DNA of 50,816 nucleotides. Origin: Nemertoderma westbladi. Lineage: Eukaryota > Xenacoelomorpha > Nemertodermatida > Nemertodermatidae. Positions 20,552 to 32,705 of the stretch are shown one piece after another; the first letter of the stretch is position 1; each line of letters starts with the position of its first letter. Where the stretch lies: assembly GCA_032718475.1 (NCBI GenBank), contig JAUCBJ010008397.1:1-50816 (forward strand), read 5' to 3'. Under the pieces are notes generated by a model. That model searched no databases. It had not been told where the DNA came from and saw only the letters and a program-made list of their open reading frames with translations. The translations under genes and the position numbers were made by a program.

Positions 20552-22785
20552 ATTATTATTATTATTATTATTACACCCATAGTCAAAAATTGCACATATG
20601 AAATTTATTTCAAATAAAATAGATCATTAGATAAAAATATATACAGTAAGTAGTGGGGGAGGAGACTAACCAGGCCCGTGCACTTACGGTTAGCCATTCC
20701 ATTATTTAAGTTAATTAATTTGTATACTAAACGTTATAAGTACATGTAAAAGTAACTAAAAAGTATTAAATAATTAAACGTTTCCCGGATAAAAATATTT
20801 TTCTAAAAAATATTGTTAAAGATATTTTTCTACTGCCCGTACTTAAATATATTAACAATAAATAGTATTATATAATAACATGAGTTATGCCAAAAATAAT
20901 CCAATTATTATAAAAATCTGTTAAAACTGCAGTATTTTAAAAGGTCTACATCCCGTGCTAAAATATTACTAAAAATATTAATGTTTGGGGCTGATGCAGC
21001 ATTAGAAGGTAGGTCGTTCCACATACTAACTATCCTATTACAAAAATATTTCTGACAAATTTGTAGGCGGCAAAAATTGTGTTGCAATTTATATTGGTGA
21101 CCTCTAAGACCCCTTCGTGAAGCAAAGCTAAAAAAATCATCAAAATTAATTTGCACTGCACCGGTGATTATAGAGAAAACCTGTTTTAAATCAAACACAT
21201 GACGTCTAACTTCGAGTGGTTGTAAGTTTAAGTACTCAAGTCTATCTAAATAAGGCACCATGGTTAATTTACATCTAAAAAATAATCTGCGCGTAAAATA
21301 TCTCTGTACGTGTTCGATCAGATCTATATGTCCTTTGGTAAAAGGAGACCAAATTACTGTACAATATTCCAATAAGGGACGCACGTAAGATTTATAAGCA
21401 CAAATTAGGGCTGCCATATTACGAGTACGAAAACATCTAAAAATCATATTGATTACTTTAGTTGATTTCAGAGCACGCTCATGGCAATGTTTATTAAATT
21501 TAAAATCAGAAGAAATCGTAACTCCCAGATCCTTACAATCATCCTCTGCTTCAACAAGTTTACTATCTAGAAAATATTGCTGTTGAGGGTTATTGTAACC
21601 TAAATAGAGCACTATACATTTGTGTGGAGCGATATTCAACTGCCATTTATTAGACCATTCTGTGATTTTGTACAGAGACTGTGATATCAGTAAGTGGTCG
21701 CTGGATGGCGCATATATTTTGACGTCGTCAGCAAATAGTTTACACGATAACCCTAAATTAAAAATATCCGGTAAATCGTTAATAAAAAGCACAAATAAAA
21801 TTGGACCTAGTACGCTACCTTGTATGGTGCCCGACGTAACTGGACTATAATCAGAGAAACTACTACCAACTAAAATACGTTGTGATCTATATGCGAGAAA
21901 AGCCTTTAACCAATAAAATAAGTCACCTACTATACCGTAAGAAGAAAGTTTACATAAAAGTTTTTGGTGCACAACAGAATCAAAGGCTTTCGCAAAGTCT
22001 ATGTAGATTACATCAACAGTGCACTTTCTATCTAATAATTTAATCCAATCCTTTGTACATTCTAATAGCTGGGTACATGTAGACTTATTTTTTAAGAAGC
22101 CATGTTGGGCCTTATTAATTAATTTGTTAGTAAATAAGTAATCACACAAATCTTGTTTAATACACTGCTCCATAATTTTACACGCAATACAAGTCAATGA
22201 AACGGGTCTGTAGTTATATGGGTCACTCGAGTTTCCTTTTTTGTACAACGGGACAATAATAGCTGTAGACCAAATTGAAGGAAGGGCATGTGATTTAAAA
22301 GAAATATTAAAAATAACAGATAACGGTAAAGATAAAACTGACGCTAAATTACTGAATAAAATGCACGGAAAACCGTCAGGCGTACGACTTGTTTTAGAAC
22401 CTAATTTACGAATAATTGAGAAAACACGATCAACTGAAAAATCGACTTTAGAAATATATACAGATTGCGGGACCCTCCGCGTAAATGTAGGGCAATCGTT
22501 ATTATCAATATTAAAATTGTCTGACAGAACCTTAGCGAAAATATCAGCCTTGACGGCATCATCTACAATTGTGGCACCATTAATGAAAGAGGTGAAATTC
22601 CCTGTCTAGATTTGCACTTTAAGTTTACGTAATTAAACAAAACATTCGCCTTTCCACTGTTTAGAATTTTATATTCTCGTAAACATTCAGATCGGAGAAT
22701 TGCCTCCGACAGTTCCTTACAACAACGGTTGTAATCTGATTTACCGATCTCCGTGTGGCGCCGGCGCCAAAGTAACTTTTTCTTT
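20552..22785 (-). mobile_element. LINE-1 copy 2
   Basis: 2234 bp, with target duplications CTCTATT at 20545-20551 and 22786-22792. Same 5' truncation, (TAA)n tail and frameshift as copy 1. Confidence 0.85.
20908..22605 (-). CDS. LINE-1 reverse transcriptase, 5'-truncated ORF (copy 2)
   Basis: Same open frame as copy 1 at offset 11636. The protein appears unchanged: IDFAKAFDSV, TIQGSVLGPILF and LFADDVKIYA are all present. The frame begins after the TAG at 22608-22606, and the preceding conserved linker is in another frame. It lacks the endonuclease and an authentic start. Confidence 0.8.
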   Translation of the reverse strand, partial: TGNFTSFINGATIVDDAVKADIFAKVLSDNFNIDNNDCPTFTRRVPQSVYISKVDFSVDRVFSIIRKLGSKTSRTPDGFPCILFSNLASVLSLPLSVIFNISFKSHALPSIWSTAIIVPLYKKGNSSDPYNYRPVSLTCIACKIMEQCIKQDLCDYLFTNKLINKAQHGFLKNKSTCTQLLECTKDWIKLLDRKCTVDVIYIDFAKAFDSVVHQKLLCKLSSYGIVGDLFYWLKAFLAYRSQRILVGSSFSDYSPVTSGTIQGSVLGPILFVLFINDLPDIFNLGLSCKLFADDVKIYAPSSDHLLISQSLYKITEWSNKWQLNIAPHKCIVLYLGYNNPQQQYFLDSKLVEAEDDCKDLGVTISSDFKFNKHCHERALKSTKVINMIFRCFRTRNMAALICAYKSYVRPLLEYCTVIWSPFTKGHIDLIEHVQRYFTRRLFFRCKLTMVPYLDRLEYLNLQPLEVRRHVFDLKQVFSIITGAVQINFDDFFSFASRRGLRGHQYKLQHNFCRLQICQKYFCNRIVSMWNDLPSNAASAPNINIFSNILARDVDLLKYCSFNRFL

Positions 22786-23312
22786 CTCTATTTATAGAAT
22801 AACCGCAATAGATATAAACTTGGGGTTTCTCAACTCAATGATAAGGACAACAGTCGAGCTGATTGAGGTTAATTAGAAAATCCAGTTACCAGGGCAACCA
22901 TGCTAAACTGATGTTCAAATTTATAAAATGGTTATTTGAAGCATAACATTAAGGTATTACGACTTGGGACCAATCCCTACCCCCACTATATCACTAATTA
23001 CGCATCCAATTTAAATTGTCGCATTTTTCAGTTTCCATGACAACCACTACAAACAGACGTTTTAACAATTAAATCCTTTGTTTTACACATTAACTACTCA
23101 ATGAAACTGAATTGAAGTATGTGTCACCTGGAACCACAAACCGGATCTTAATGTAATCCTCAGCAGTTCTAGAAAATTCCGGTTGCCATTGTAATATGAG
23201 TTTTTAAGGCATATGCCTCTTAACTCAGTAAAGCAATGAAGTGATGAGTCAAAGTGTGTTTAATTTTCCTTAGCTTCGTGGTTGCATTTCCTTTAGGAAA
23301 TGCCTTTCTAGT

Positions 23313-24583
23313 TCCACGAAGCTAAGGAAAATCAACTACTTTCGCTAAGAAAGATTTTCCTTAGCTGAGATGGTCTATTCATAGTGGGCTATTTTACTTG
23401 TGTGAGGCAGATTTGGGGTTTTTTGATAGGCGAAAAAACTAGCCTTTAAAAGTACCCTGAAATTTTGCATGTATATACTACTCGACGAGGCGCATCTTTT
23501 GGGCCGGGTCTCATATCCAGGAAAAATCTGGTTTCCATGGCAACGGACTTCAAAAAAAGTCTATGTATTTCAAGTCAATATTTATAACTCTATTTGTAGG
23601 AAAACTATAATAGATATAAACTTGGGGTTTCGCAACACAACTATAAGGTCCATAGCAGATCCGATTGAGGCTAAATAGAAAATCCAGTTACCTTGGCAAC
23701 CGGGATAAACAGATGTTAAAATTTATAAAATGTTAATTTGAAGCCTAAGGGCAAGGTGTTATGACTTGGGACCAACCCCTACCCCCACTATATAACTTAT
23801 TCTGCATCCGAATTACATTGTTCTATTTTTCAGTTACCATGACAACCGCTGAAAACATATGTTTTTATTCAAAACTTATTCATTTGGACATAGACTTCAC
23901 GATAAAATTTTACAAAACTGGGAATGTGTTATCTGGACCACTAGTTGGAACTTTTAGTGAAACTTAAATTATTCCAGAAATTTAGTTACCATGGTAACTG
24001 TAGTTTATTAAACTCTATATCATTCAAATCTATATTGATAACTCTATTTGTAGCAAAACTGTAATATATATAAACTTGGGGTTTTGCAACTCATCTATAA
24101 GATCCATATCCAAGCCGTTTGAGGTTAATTAGAAAATACAGTTACCATAGCAACAAGTCTAAACAGATGTTAAAATTTATAACATGATAATTTGAAGCAC
24201 AAGTTAATAGTATTATGACTTGGGACTAACCCCTACCCCCACTATATGACTTATTCTGCATCCGAATTACATTGTTCTATTTTTCAGTTTCCATGACAAC
24301 CACTGCAAACAGATGCATTTTGATAGAAAATCGGTAATTTGGACATAAACTACAATATTTTCTGAAACTCAGTATATATATGTGTTATCTGAACCACAAT
24401 TTGTACTGAATTTTTTTTCAAAGGTTAAAGCAACAGTTCCAGAGAACTCTAGTTTCCATGGGAATAGAAGTTAATTATTGACAATTGCTACTAAACGAGG
24501 CTAAGCAACGAACCAAAGTGTGGCCGTTTGTTTAATTTTCCTTAGCTTCGTGGTTGCATTTCCTTTAGGAAATGCCTTTCTCG
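23313..24583 (+). mobile_element. RC12: full-length rolling-circle element, head-to-tail with RC11
   Basis: 1271 bp, CTCG at 24580-24583; counterpart of RC7 and RC17. One T (23312) separates it from the CTAG of RC11. Confidence 0.8.
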
Positions 24584-24726
24584 TTATCTGGACCATTAGT
24601 TGGAACTTTTAGTGAAACTTAAATTATTCCAGAAATTTAGTTACCATGGTAACTGTAGTTTATTAAACTCTATATCATTCAAATTTTTAGTTTCCATGAC
24701 AACCACTGCAAACAGATGCATTTTGA
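24584..24726 (+). mobile_element. Internal RC fragment with a deletion
   Basis: Begins in the TTATCTGGACCATTAG part of a monomer, passes a GTTACCATGGTAAC palindrome and jumps from CATTCAAAT to TTTTAGTTTCCATGAC, skipping about 300 bp present in full copies. Duplicated at 33977-34119. Confidence 0.7.
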
Positions 24727-25451
24727 TCCACGAAGCTAAGGAAAATCAACTACTTTCGCTAAGAAAGATTTTCCTTAGCTGAGATGGTCTATTCATAGTG
24801 GGCTATTTTACTTGTATGGGGCAGATTTGGTGTTTTTTTATTCCGGAAAAAACTAGCCTTTAAAAGTACCCTGAAATTTTGCATGTATATACAACTCATC
24901 AAGGCGCGTCGTGTGGGATGGGTCTCATATTCAGGAAAAATCTGGTTTCCATGGCAACGGACTTCAAAAAAGTCTATGTATTTCAAGTCAATATTTATAA
25001 CTCTATTTGTAGGAAAACTATAATAGATATAAACTTGGGGTTTCGCAACACAACTATAAGGTCCATAGCAGATCCGATTGAGGCTAAATAGAAAATCCAG
25101 TTACCTTGGCAACCGGGATAAACAGATGTTAAAACTTATAAAATGTTGATTTGAGGCCTAAGGGCAAGGTGTTATGACTTGGGACCAACCCCTACCCTCA
25201 CTATATAACTTATTCTGCATCCGAATTACATTGTTCTATTTTTCAGTTACCATGACAACCGCTGAAAACAGATGTTTTTATTCAAAACTTATTCATTTGA
25301 ACATAGACTTCACGATAAAATTTTACAAAACTGGGTATGTGTTATCTGGACCACTAGTTGGAACTTTTAGTGAAACTTAAATTATTCCAGAAATTTAGTT
25401 ACCATGGTAACTGTAGTTTATTAAACTCTATATCATTCAAATCTATATTGA
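24727..25451 (+). mobile_element. RC13: 3'-truncated rolling-circle element
   Basis: Leader variant with GTGTTTTTTTATTCCGG and CATCAAGGCGCGTC. It stops at CTATATTGA where RC14 begins; no 3' end. Duplicated as RC18. Confidence 0.75.
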
Positions 25452-27979
25452 TCCACGAAGCTAAGGAAAATCAACTACTTTCGCTAAGAAAGATTTTCCT
25501 TAGCTGAGATGGTCTATTCATAGTGGGCCCTTTTACTTGTATGGAGCAGATTTGGGGTTTTTTGACCGGTGAAAAAACTAGCCTTTAAAAGTACCCTGAA
25601 TTTTTGCATGTATATACTACTCGTCGAGGCGCATCTTTTGGGCTGGGTCTCATATCCAGGAAAAATCTGGTTTCCATGGAAACGAACATAGAAAAACGTC
25701 TATGTATTTAAAGTCAATATTTATAACTCTATTTGTAGGAAAACTATAATAGATATAAACTTGGGGTTTCTCAACTCAACTATAAGGTCCATAGCAGAGC
25801 CGATTGAGGTTAAATAGAAAATCCAGTTACCTTGGCAACCGGGCTAAACAGATGTTAAAATTTATAAAATGTTAATTTGAAGCCTAAGGTTAAGGTGTTA
25901 TGACTTGGGACCAACCCCTACCCCCACTATATTACTTATTCTGCGTCCGAATTTCATTGTTCTATTTTGCAGTTACCATGACAACCGCTGAAAACAGATG
26001 TTTTTATATAAAAATTACTCATTTGGACATAGACTTCGCGATAAAATGTTACGAAACTGGGAATGTGTTATCTGTACCATTAGTTGGAACTTTTAGTGAA
26101 ACTGAAAACATTCCAGAAATATATAGTTACCATGGTAACTGATGTTTATTCAAGTCTATATTCATAACTCTATTTGTAGCAGAACTGTAATATATATAAA
26201 CGTGGGGTTTTGCAACTCATATAAGGTCCATATCCAAGCCGTTCGAGGTTAATTAGAAAATCCAGTTACCATAGCAATAAGACTAAACAGATGTTAAAAT
26301 TTATAAAATGATAATTTGAAGCACAAGTTCCACGAAGCTAAGGAAAATCAACTACTTTCGCTAAGAAAGATTTTCCTTAGCTGAGATGGTCTATTCATAG
26401 TGGGCTATTTTACTTGTGTGAGGCAGATTTGGGGTTTTTTGATAGGCGAAAAAACTAGCCTTTAAAAGTACCCTGAAATTTTGCATGTATATACTACTCG
26501 GCGAGGCGCATCTTTTGGGCCGGGTCTCATATCCAGGAAAAATCTGGTTTCCATGGCAACGGACTTCAAAAAAAGTCTATGTATTTCAAGTCAATATTTA
26601 TAACTCTATTTGTAGGAAAACTATAATAGATTTAAACTTGGGGTTTTGCAACACAACTATAAGGTCCATAGCAGATCCGATTGAGGCTAAATAGAAAATC
26701 CAGTTACCTTGGCAACCGAGATAAACAGATGTTAAAATTTATAAAATGTTAATTTGAGGCCTAAGGGCAAGGTGTAATGACTTGGGACCAACCCCTACCC
26801 CCACTATATAACTTATTCTGCATCCGAATTACATTGTTCTATTTTTCAGTTACCATGACAACAGCCGAAAACAGATGTTTTTATACAAAAATTATTCATT
26901 TGGACATAGACTTCGCGATAAAATTTTACAAAACTGGGTATGTGTTATCTGCACCACTAGTTGGAACTTTTAGTGAAACTTAAATCATTCCAGAAATTTA
27001 GTTACCATGGTAACTGTAGTTTATTAAACTCTATATCATTCAAGTCTATATTGATAACTCTATTTCTAGCAAAACTGTAATATATATAAACTTGGGGTTT
27101 TGTAACTCATCTATAATTTCCATATCCATCCAAGCCGTTTGAGGTTAATTAGAAAGTACAGTTACCATAGCAACAAGACTAAACAGATGTTACTATTTAT
27201 AAAATGATAATTTGAAGCACAAGTTAATAGTATTATGACTTGGGACCAAGACCTACCCCCACTATATGACTTATTCTGCATCCGAATTACATTATTATAT
27301 TTTTCAGTTTCCATGACAACCACTGCAAACAGATGCATTTTGATAGAAAATCGGTAATTTGGACATAAACTACAATATTTTCTGAAACTCGGTATATGTG
27401 TTATAATCTGAACCACAATCTGGACTGAATCTTTTTTCAAAGGTAAAACCCACAGTTCCAGAGAACTCTAGTTTCCATGGGAATAGAAGTAAATTATTGG
27501 CAATTGCTACTAAACTAGGCTATAAGCAACGAACCAAAGTGTGGCCGTTTGTTTAATTTTCCTTAGCTTCGTGGTTGCATTTCCTTTAGGAAATGCCTAT
27601 CTCGTAATAGTATTATGACTTGGGACCAACACCTACCCCCACTATATGACTTATTCTGCATCCGAATTACATTGTTCTATTTTTCAGTTTCCATGACAAC
27701 CACTGCAAACAGATGCATTTTGATAGAAAATCGGTAATTTGGACCTAAACTACAATATTTTCTGAAACTTGGTATATGTGTTATCTGAACCACAATCTGT
27801 ACTGAATTTTTTTTCAAAGGTTAAAGCAACAGTTCCAGAGAACTCTAGTTTCCATGGGAATAGAAGTTAATTATTGACAATTGCTACTTAACGAGGCTAA
27901 GCAACGAAGCAAAGTGTGGCCGTTTTTTTAATTTTCCTTAGCTTCGTGGTTGCATTTCCTTTAGGAAATGCCTTTCTCG
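25452..27979 (+). mobile_element. RC14: rolling-circle element interrupted by RC15
   Basis: Own sequence 25452-26328 and 27605-27979 (1252 bp), CTCG at 27976-27979. The tandem duplicate RC19 has the same element without RC15, so both insertion and empty site are visible. Confidence 0.85.
26329..27604 (+). mobile_element. RC15: recent rolling-circle insertion with a visible empty site
   Basis: 1276 bp, TC to CTCG (27601-27604). Flanks GCACAAGT and TAATAGTATT are contiguous at 35714-35731 in the duplicate. The insertion is between T and T with no target duplication and no deletion. Confidence 0.85.
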
Positions 27980-28000
27980 TATACATGCAAAATTTCAGGG
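27980..28000 (-). mobile_element. RC-H fragment (copy in first duplicate)
   Basis: 21 bp inverse to the leader stretch CCCTGAAATTTTGCATG. It is the counterpart of 36097-36117, where the element continues after RC20. Confidence 0.6.
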
Positions 28001-30290
28001 TCCACGAAGCTAAGGAAAATCAACTACTTTCGCTAAGAAAGATTTTCCTTAGCTGAGATGGTCTATTCATAGTGGGCTATTTTACTTGTGTGAGGCAGAT
28101 TTGGTTTTTTTTGATAGGTGAAAAAACTAGCCTTTAAAAGTACCCTGAAATTTTGCATGTATATACTACTCGTCGAGGCGCATCTTTTGGGCTGGGTCTC
28201 ATATCCAGGAAAAATCTGGTTTCCGTGGCAACGGACTTAGAAAAAAGTCTATGTATTTCAAGTCAATATTTAAAACTCTATTTGTAGGAAAACTATAATA
28301 GATATAAACTTGGGGTTTCTCAACACAACTATAAGGTCCATAGCAGAGCCGATTGAGGTTAAATAGAAAATCCAGTTACCTTGGCAACCGGGCTAAACAG
28401 ATGTTAAAATTTATAAAATGTTAATTTGAAGCCTAAGGTTAAGGTGTTATGACTTGGGACCAACCCCTACCCCCACTATATAACTTATTCTGCGTCCGAA
28501 TTTGATTGTTCTATTTTGCAGTTACCATGACAACCGCTGTAAACAGATGTTTTTATACAAAAATTACTAATTTGGACATAGACTTCGCTATAAAATTTTA
28601 CGAAACTAGTTATGTGTTAACTAGACCACTAGTTGGAACTTTTAGTGAAACTAAAAAACATTCCAGAAATATCTAGTTACCGTGGTAACTGGAGTTTATT
28701 ACAGATTATATCATTCAAGTCTATATTCATAACTCTATTATTATTATTATTATTATTATTACACCCATAGTCAAAAATTGCACATATGAAATTTATTTCA
28801 AATAAAATAGATCATTAGATAAAAATATATACAGTAAGTAGTGGGGGAGGAGACTAACCAGGCCCGTGCACTTACGGTTAGCCATTCCATTATTTAAGTT
28901 AATTAATTTGTATACTAAACGTTATAAGTACATGTAAAAGTAACTAAAAAGTATTAAATAATTAAACGTTTCCCGGATAAAAATATTTTTCTAAAAAATA
29001 TTGTTAAAGATATTTTTCTACTGCCCGTACTTAAATATATTAACAATAAATAGTATTATATAATAACATGAGTTATGCCAAAAATAATCCAATTATTATA
29101 AAAATCTGTTAAAACTGCAGTATTTTAAAAGGTCTACATCCCGTGCTAAAATATTACTAAAAATATTAATGTTTGGGGCTGATGCAGCATTAGAAGGTAG
29201 GTCGTTCCACATACTAACTATCCTATTACAAAAATATTTCTGACAAATTTGTAGGCGGCAAAAATTGTGTTGCAATTTATATTGGTGACCTCTAAGACCC
29301 CTTCGTGAAGCAAAGCTAAAAAAATCATCAAAATTAATTTGCACTGCACCGGTGATTATAGAGAAAACCTGTTTTAAATCAAACACATGACGTCTAACTT
29401 CGAGTGGTTGTAAGTTTAAGTACTCAAGTCTATCTAAATAAGGCACCATGGTTAATTTACATCTAAAAAATAATCTGCGCGTAAAATATCTCTGTACGTG
29501 TTCGATCAGATCTATATGTCCTTTGGTAAAAGGAGACCAAATTACTGTACAATATTCCAATAAGGGACGCACGTAAGATTTATAAGCACAAATTAGGGCT
29601 GCCATATTACGAGTACGAAAACATCTAAAAATCATATTGATTACTTTAGTTGATTTCAGAGCACGCTCATGGCAATGTTTATTAAATTTAAAATCAGAAG
29701 AAATCGTAACTCCCAGATCCTTACAATCATCCTCTGCTTCAACAAGTTTACTATCTAGAAAATATTGCTGTTGAGGGTTATTGTAACCTAAATAGAGCAC
29801 TATACATTTGTGTGGAGCGATATTCAACTGCCATTTATTAGACCATTCTGTGATTTTGTACAGAGACTGTGATATCAGTAAGTGGTCGCTGGATGGCGCA
29901 TATATTTTGACGTCGTCAGCAAATAGTTTACACGATAACCCTAAATTAAAAATATCCGGTAAATCGTTAATAAAAAGCACAAATAAAATTGGACCTAGTA
30001 CGCTACCTTGTATGGTGCCCGACGTAACTGGACTATAATCAGAGAAACTACTACCAACTAAAATACGTTGTGATCTATATGCGAGAAAAGCCTTTAACCA
30101 ATAAAATAAGTCACCTACTATACCGTAAGAAGAAAGTTTACATAAAAGTTTTTGGTGCACAACAGAATCAAAGGCTTTCGCAAAGTCTATGTAGATTACA
30201 TCAACAGTGCACTTTCTATCTAATAATTTAATCCAATCCTTTGTACATTCTAATAGCTGGGTACATGTAGACTTATTTTTTAAGAAGCCA

Positions 30291-30299
30291 TGTTGGGCC
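30291..30299 (+). repeat. 9-bp target-site duplication of the MULE-like element (left)
   Basis: TGTTGGGCC, repeated at 31496-31504. It is present once in LINE-1 copies 1 and 2. Confidence 0.85.
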
Positions 30300-31495
30300 G
30301 GATAGTACTCTACACGAATCTGGACCGAACTGAACCGAACTGGATCGAAAGAGAGGCGAACTGGACCGAACTGGACCGCCAAATGAAAGATAATGCAAAA
30401 ACAACCACCCATGCAGACAAGTGAAAATAAATATTGAAATAAATATTGTTATTTCATCCATTGTAAATAAAATAGCGTATAAGATGCCGCTAAATTAAGA
30501 TTACTTCTTCTAACATTGATGTTGCACTGCTTTCACCAGTACCGGTACCAGTCCCACATCTGCATGTCTGTAGATTGCAGTATTTTGTGCACCGGCTGAC
30601 CGGTAGTTCAAAAGTTGTGTTCAATGACATGTAGAGAGACCTACCACATAATACTGCAATATACTGATATACATACGTAACATTATTATCTTTACCATCT
30701 TTATTTTTTAAAATTAAGCTCACTTAGCAGCTTAGTACTGTAGTACAGTAGTATCTCTGCACCTAGCAGCCTAGACGTATATACTGGTTGGAGTAATTCA
30801 GTACCGGTTGCCGGTAGGCCTACTTATTTGAATTTCTGCTTGTTTGGTTAAGGGCCAAATTATGTTTAATGCAATGTAACGGATATTGAACAATGCAGCA
30901 ATGACAGACGGTACCGGTAGCCGAAGTACCAAGGAATTAATAAACTTTATTTGCAACTCAAGTCCAAGTGGCGGTAGTCCGGAGCAACTAGGCCTATCGG
31001 GAAATACGGTTGGCGAATATGGTGGGCGGTTGCCCAGACTACAAAACATGAATTATAATAAAAAGTTTAATTTTAAAAAATAAAGATGGTAAAGATAATA
31101 ATGTTACGTATGTATATCAGTATATTGCAGTATTATGTGGTAGGTCTCTCTCTACATGTCATTAACACAACTTTTGAACTACCGGTCAGCCGGTGCACAA
31201 AATACTGCAATCTACAGACATGCAGATGTGGGACTGGTACCGGTACTGGTGAAAGCAGTGCAACATCAATGTTAGAAGAAGTAATCTTAATTTAGCGGCA
31301 TCTTATACGCTATTTTATTTACAATGGATGAAATAACAATATTTATTTCAATATTTATTTTCACTTGTCTGCATGGGTGGTTGTTTTTGCATTATCTTTC
31401 ATTTGGCGGTCCAGTTCGGTCCAGTTCGCCTCTCTTTCGATCCAGTTCGGTTCAGTTCGGTCCAGTTCGGTCCAGATTCGTGTAGAGTACTATCC
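30300..31495. mobile_element. Non-autonomous DNA transposon with ~420-bp inverted repeats (MULE-like)
   Basis: 1196 bp flanked by a 9-bp target duplication. Terminal inverted repeats run 30300-30717 and 31067-31495, beginning GGATAGTACTCTACAC. They are nearly identical; the right arm has one extra 10-bp subrepeat of the type GGACCGAACT. The terminal part consists of several such subrepeats. The roughly 350-bp centre has no transposase. Both arms and the centre are rich in ACCGGT. Long terminal inverted repeats with a 9-bp target duplication fit Mutator-like elements; the superfamily call is an inference. Confidence 0.75.
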
Positions 31496-32705
31496 TGTTG
31501 GGCCTTATTAATTAATTTGTTAGTAAATAAGTAATCACACAAATCTTGTTTAATACACTGCTCCATAATTTTACACGCAATACAAGTCAATGAAACGGGT
31601 CTGTAGTTATATGGGTCACTCGAGTTTCCTTTTTTGTACAACGGGACAATAATAGCTGTAGACCAAATTGAAGGAAGGGCATGTGATTTAAAAGAAATAT
31701 TAAAAATAACAGATAACGGTAAAGATAAAACTGACGCTAAATTACTGAATAAAATGCACGGAAAACCGTCAGGCGTACGACTTGTTTTAGAACCTAATTT
31801 ACGAATAATTGAGAAAACACGATCAACTGAAAAATCGACTTTAGAAATATATACAGATTGCGGGACCCTCCGCGTAAATGTAGGGCAATCGTTATTATCA
31901 ATATTAAAATTGTCTGACAGAACCTTAGCGAAAATATCAGCCTTGACGGCATCATCTACAATTGTGGCACCATTAATGAAAGAGGTGAAATTCCCTGTCT
32001 AGATTTGCACTTTAAGTTTACGTAATTAAACAAAACATTCGCCTTTCCACTGTTTAGAATTTTATATTCTCGTAAACATTCAGATCGGAGAATTGCCTCC
32101 GACAGTTCCTTACAACAACGGTTGTAATCTGATTTACCGATCTCCGTGTGGCGCCGGCGCCAAAGTAACTTTTTCTTTCTCTATTTATAGAATAACCGCA
32201 ATAGATATAAACTTGGGGTTTCTCAACTCAATGATAAGGACAACAGTCGAGCTGATTGAGGTTAATTAGAAAATCCAGTTACCAGGGCAACCATGCTAAA
32301 CTGATGTTCAAATTTATAAAATGGTTATTTGAAGCATAACATTAAGGTATTACGACTTGGGACCAATCCCTACCCCCACTATATCACTAATTACGCATCC
32401 AATTTAAATTGTCGCATTTTTCAGTTTCCATGACAACCACTACAAACAGACGTTTTAACAATTAAATCCTTTGTTTTACACATTAACTACTCAATGAAAC
32501 TGAATTGAAGTATGTGTCACCTGGAACCACAAACCGGATCTTAATGTAATCCTCAGCAGTTCTAGAAAATTCCGGTTGCCATTGTAATATGAGTTTTTAA
32601 GGCATATGCCTCTTAACTCAGTAAAGCAATGAAGTGATGAGTCAAAGTGTGTTTAATTTTCCTTAGCTTCGTGGTTGCATTTCCTTTAGGAAATGCCTTT
32701 CTAGT

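Larger units (their letters stand above)
19813..23311 (+). mobile_element. RC11: rolling-circle element split by LINE-1 copy 2
   Basis: Own sequence 19813-20551 and 22793-23311, CTAG at 23308-23311. Its two parts have the same lengths as in RC4 (739 and 519 bp). The stretch 22791-22800 (CTATTTATAG) is the empty target of the RC5/RC6 insertion. Confidence 0.8.
29096..31998 (-). pseudogene. LINE-1 reverse transcriptase copy 3, interrupted
   Basis: The reading frame of copies 1 and 2 is present as two pieces, 31998-31496 and 30299-29096, separated by the MULE-like element. The break falls just before HGFLKNKSTC. Catalytic motifs IDFAKAFDSV and LFADDVKIYA lie in the downstream piece. The long open frame that runs from 30412 into the LINE is a chance fusion with inverted-repeat sequence of the inserted element, not a real N-terminus. 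Confidence 0.8.
28740..32178 (-). mobile_element. LINE-1 copy 3, split by a MULE-like element
   Basis: Same LINE as copies 1 and 2, with target duplications CTCTATT at 28733-28739 and 32179-32185. It is 1205 bp longer because of the insertion at 30300-31495 plus its 9-bp target duplication. Confidence 0.85.
28001..32704 (+). mobile_element. RC16: recombinant rolling-circle element split by LINE-1 copy 3
   Basis: Own sequence 28001-28739 and 32186-32704, CTAG at 32701-32704. Up to about 28350 it matches RC20 (offset 8117, including the AATATTTAAAACTC variant). After about 28490 it matches RC11 (offset 8188, including TCTGCGTCCG). It therefore marks the tandem-duplication junction. Confidence 0.8.

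Noticed and set aside
29096-30412. A 438-codon frame fusing novel N-terminal residues to the LINE-1 reverse transcriptase
   Set aside because: The novel part is inverted-repeat sequence of the MULE-like element read by chance into the LINE frame.
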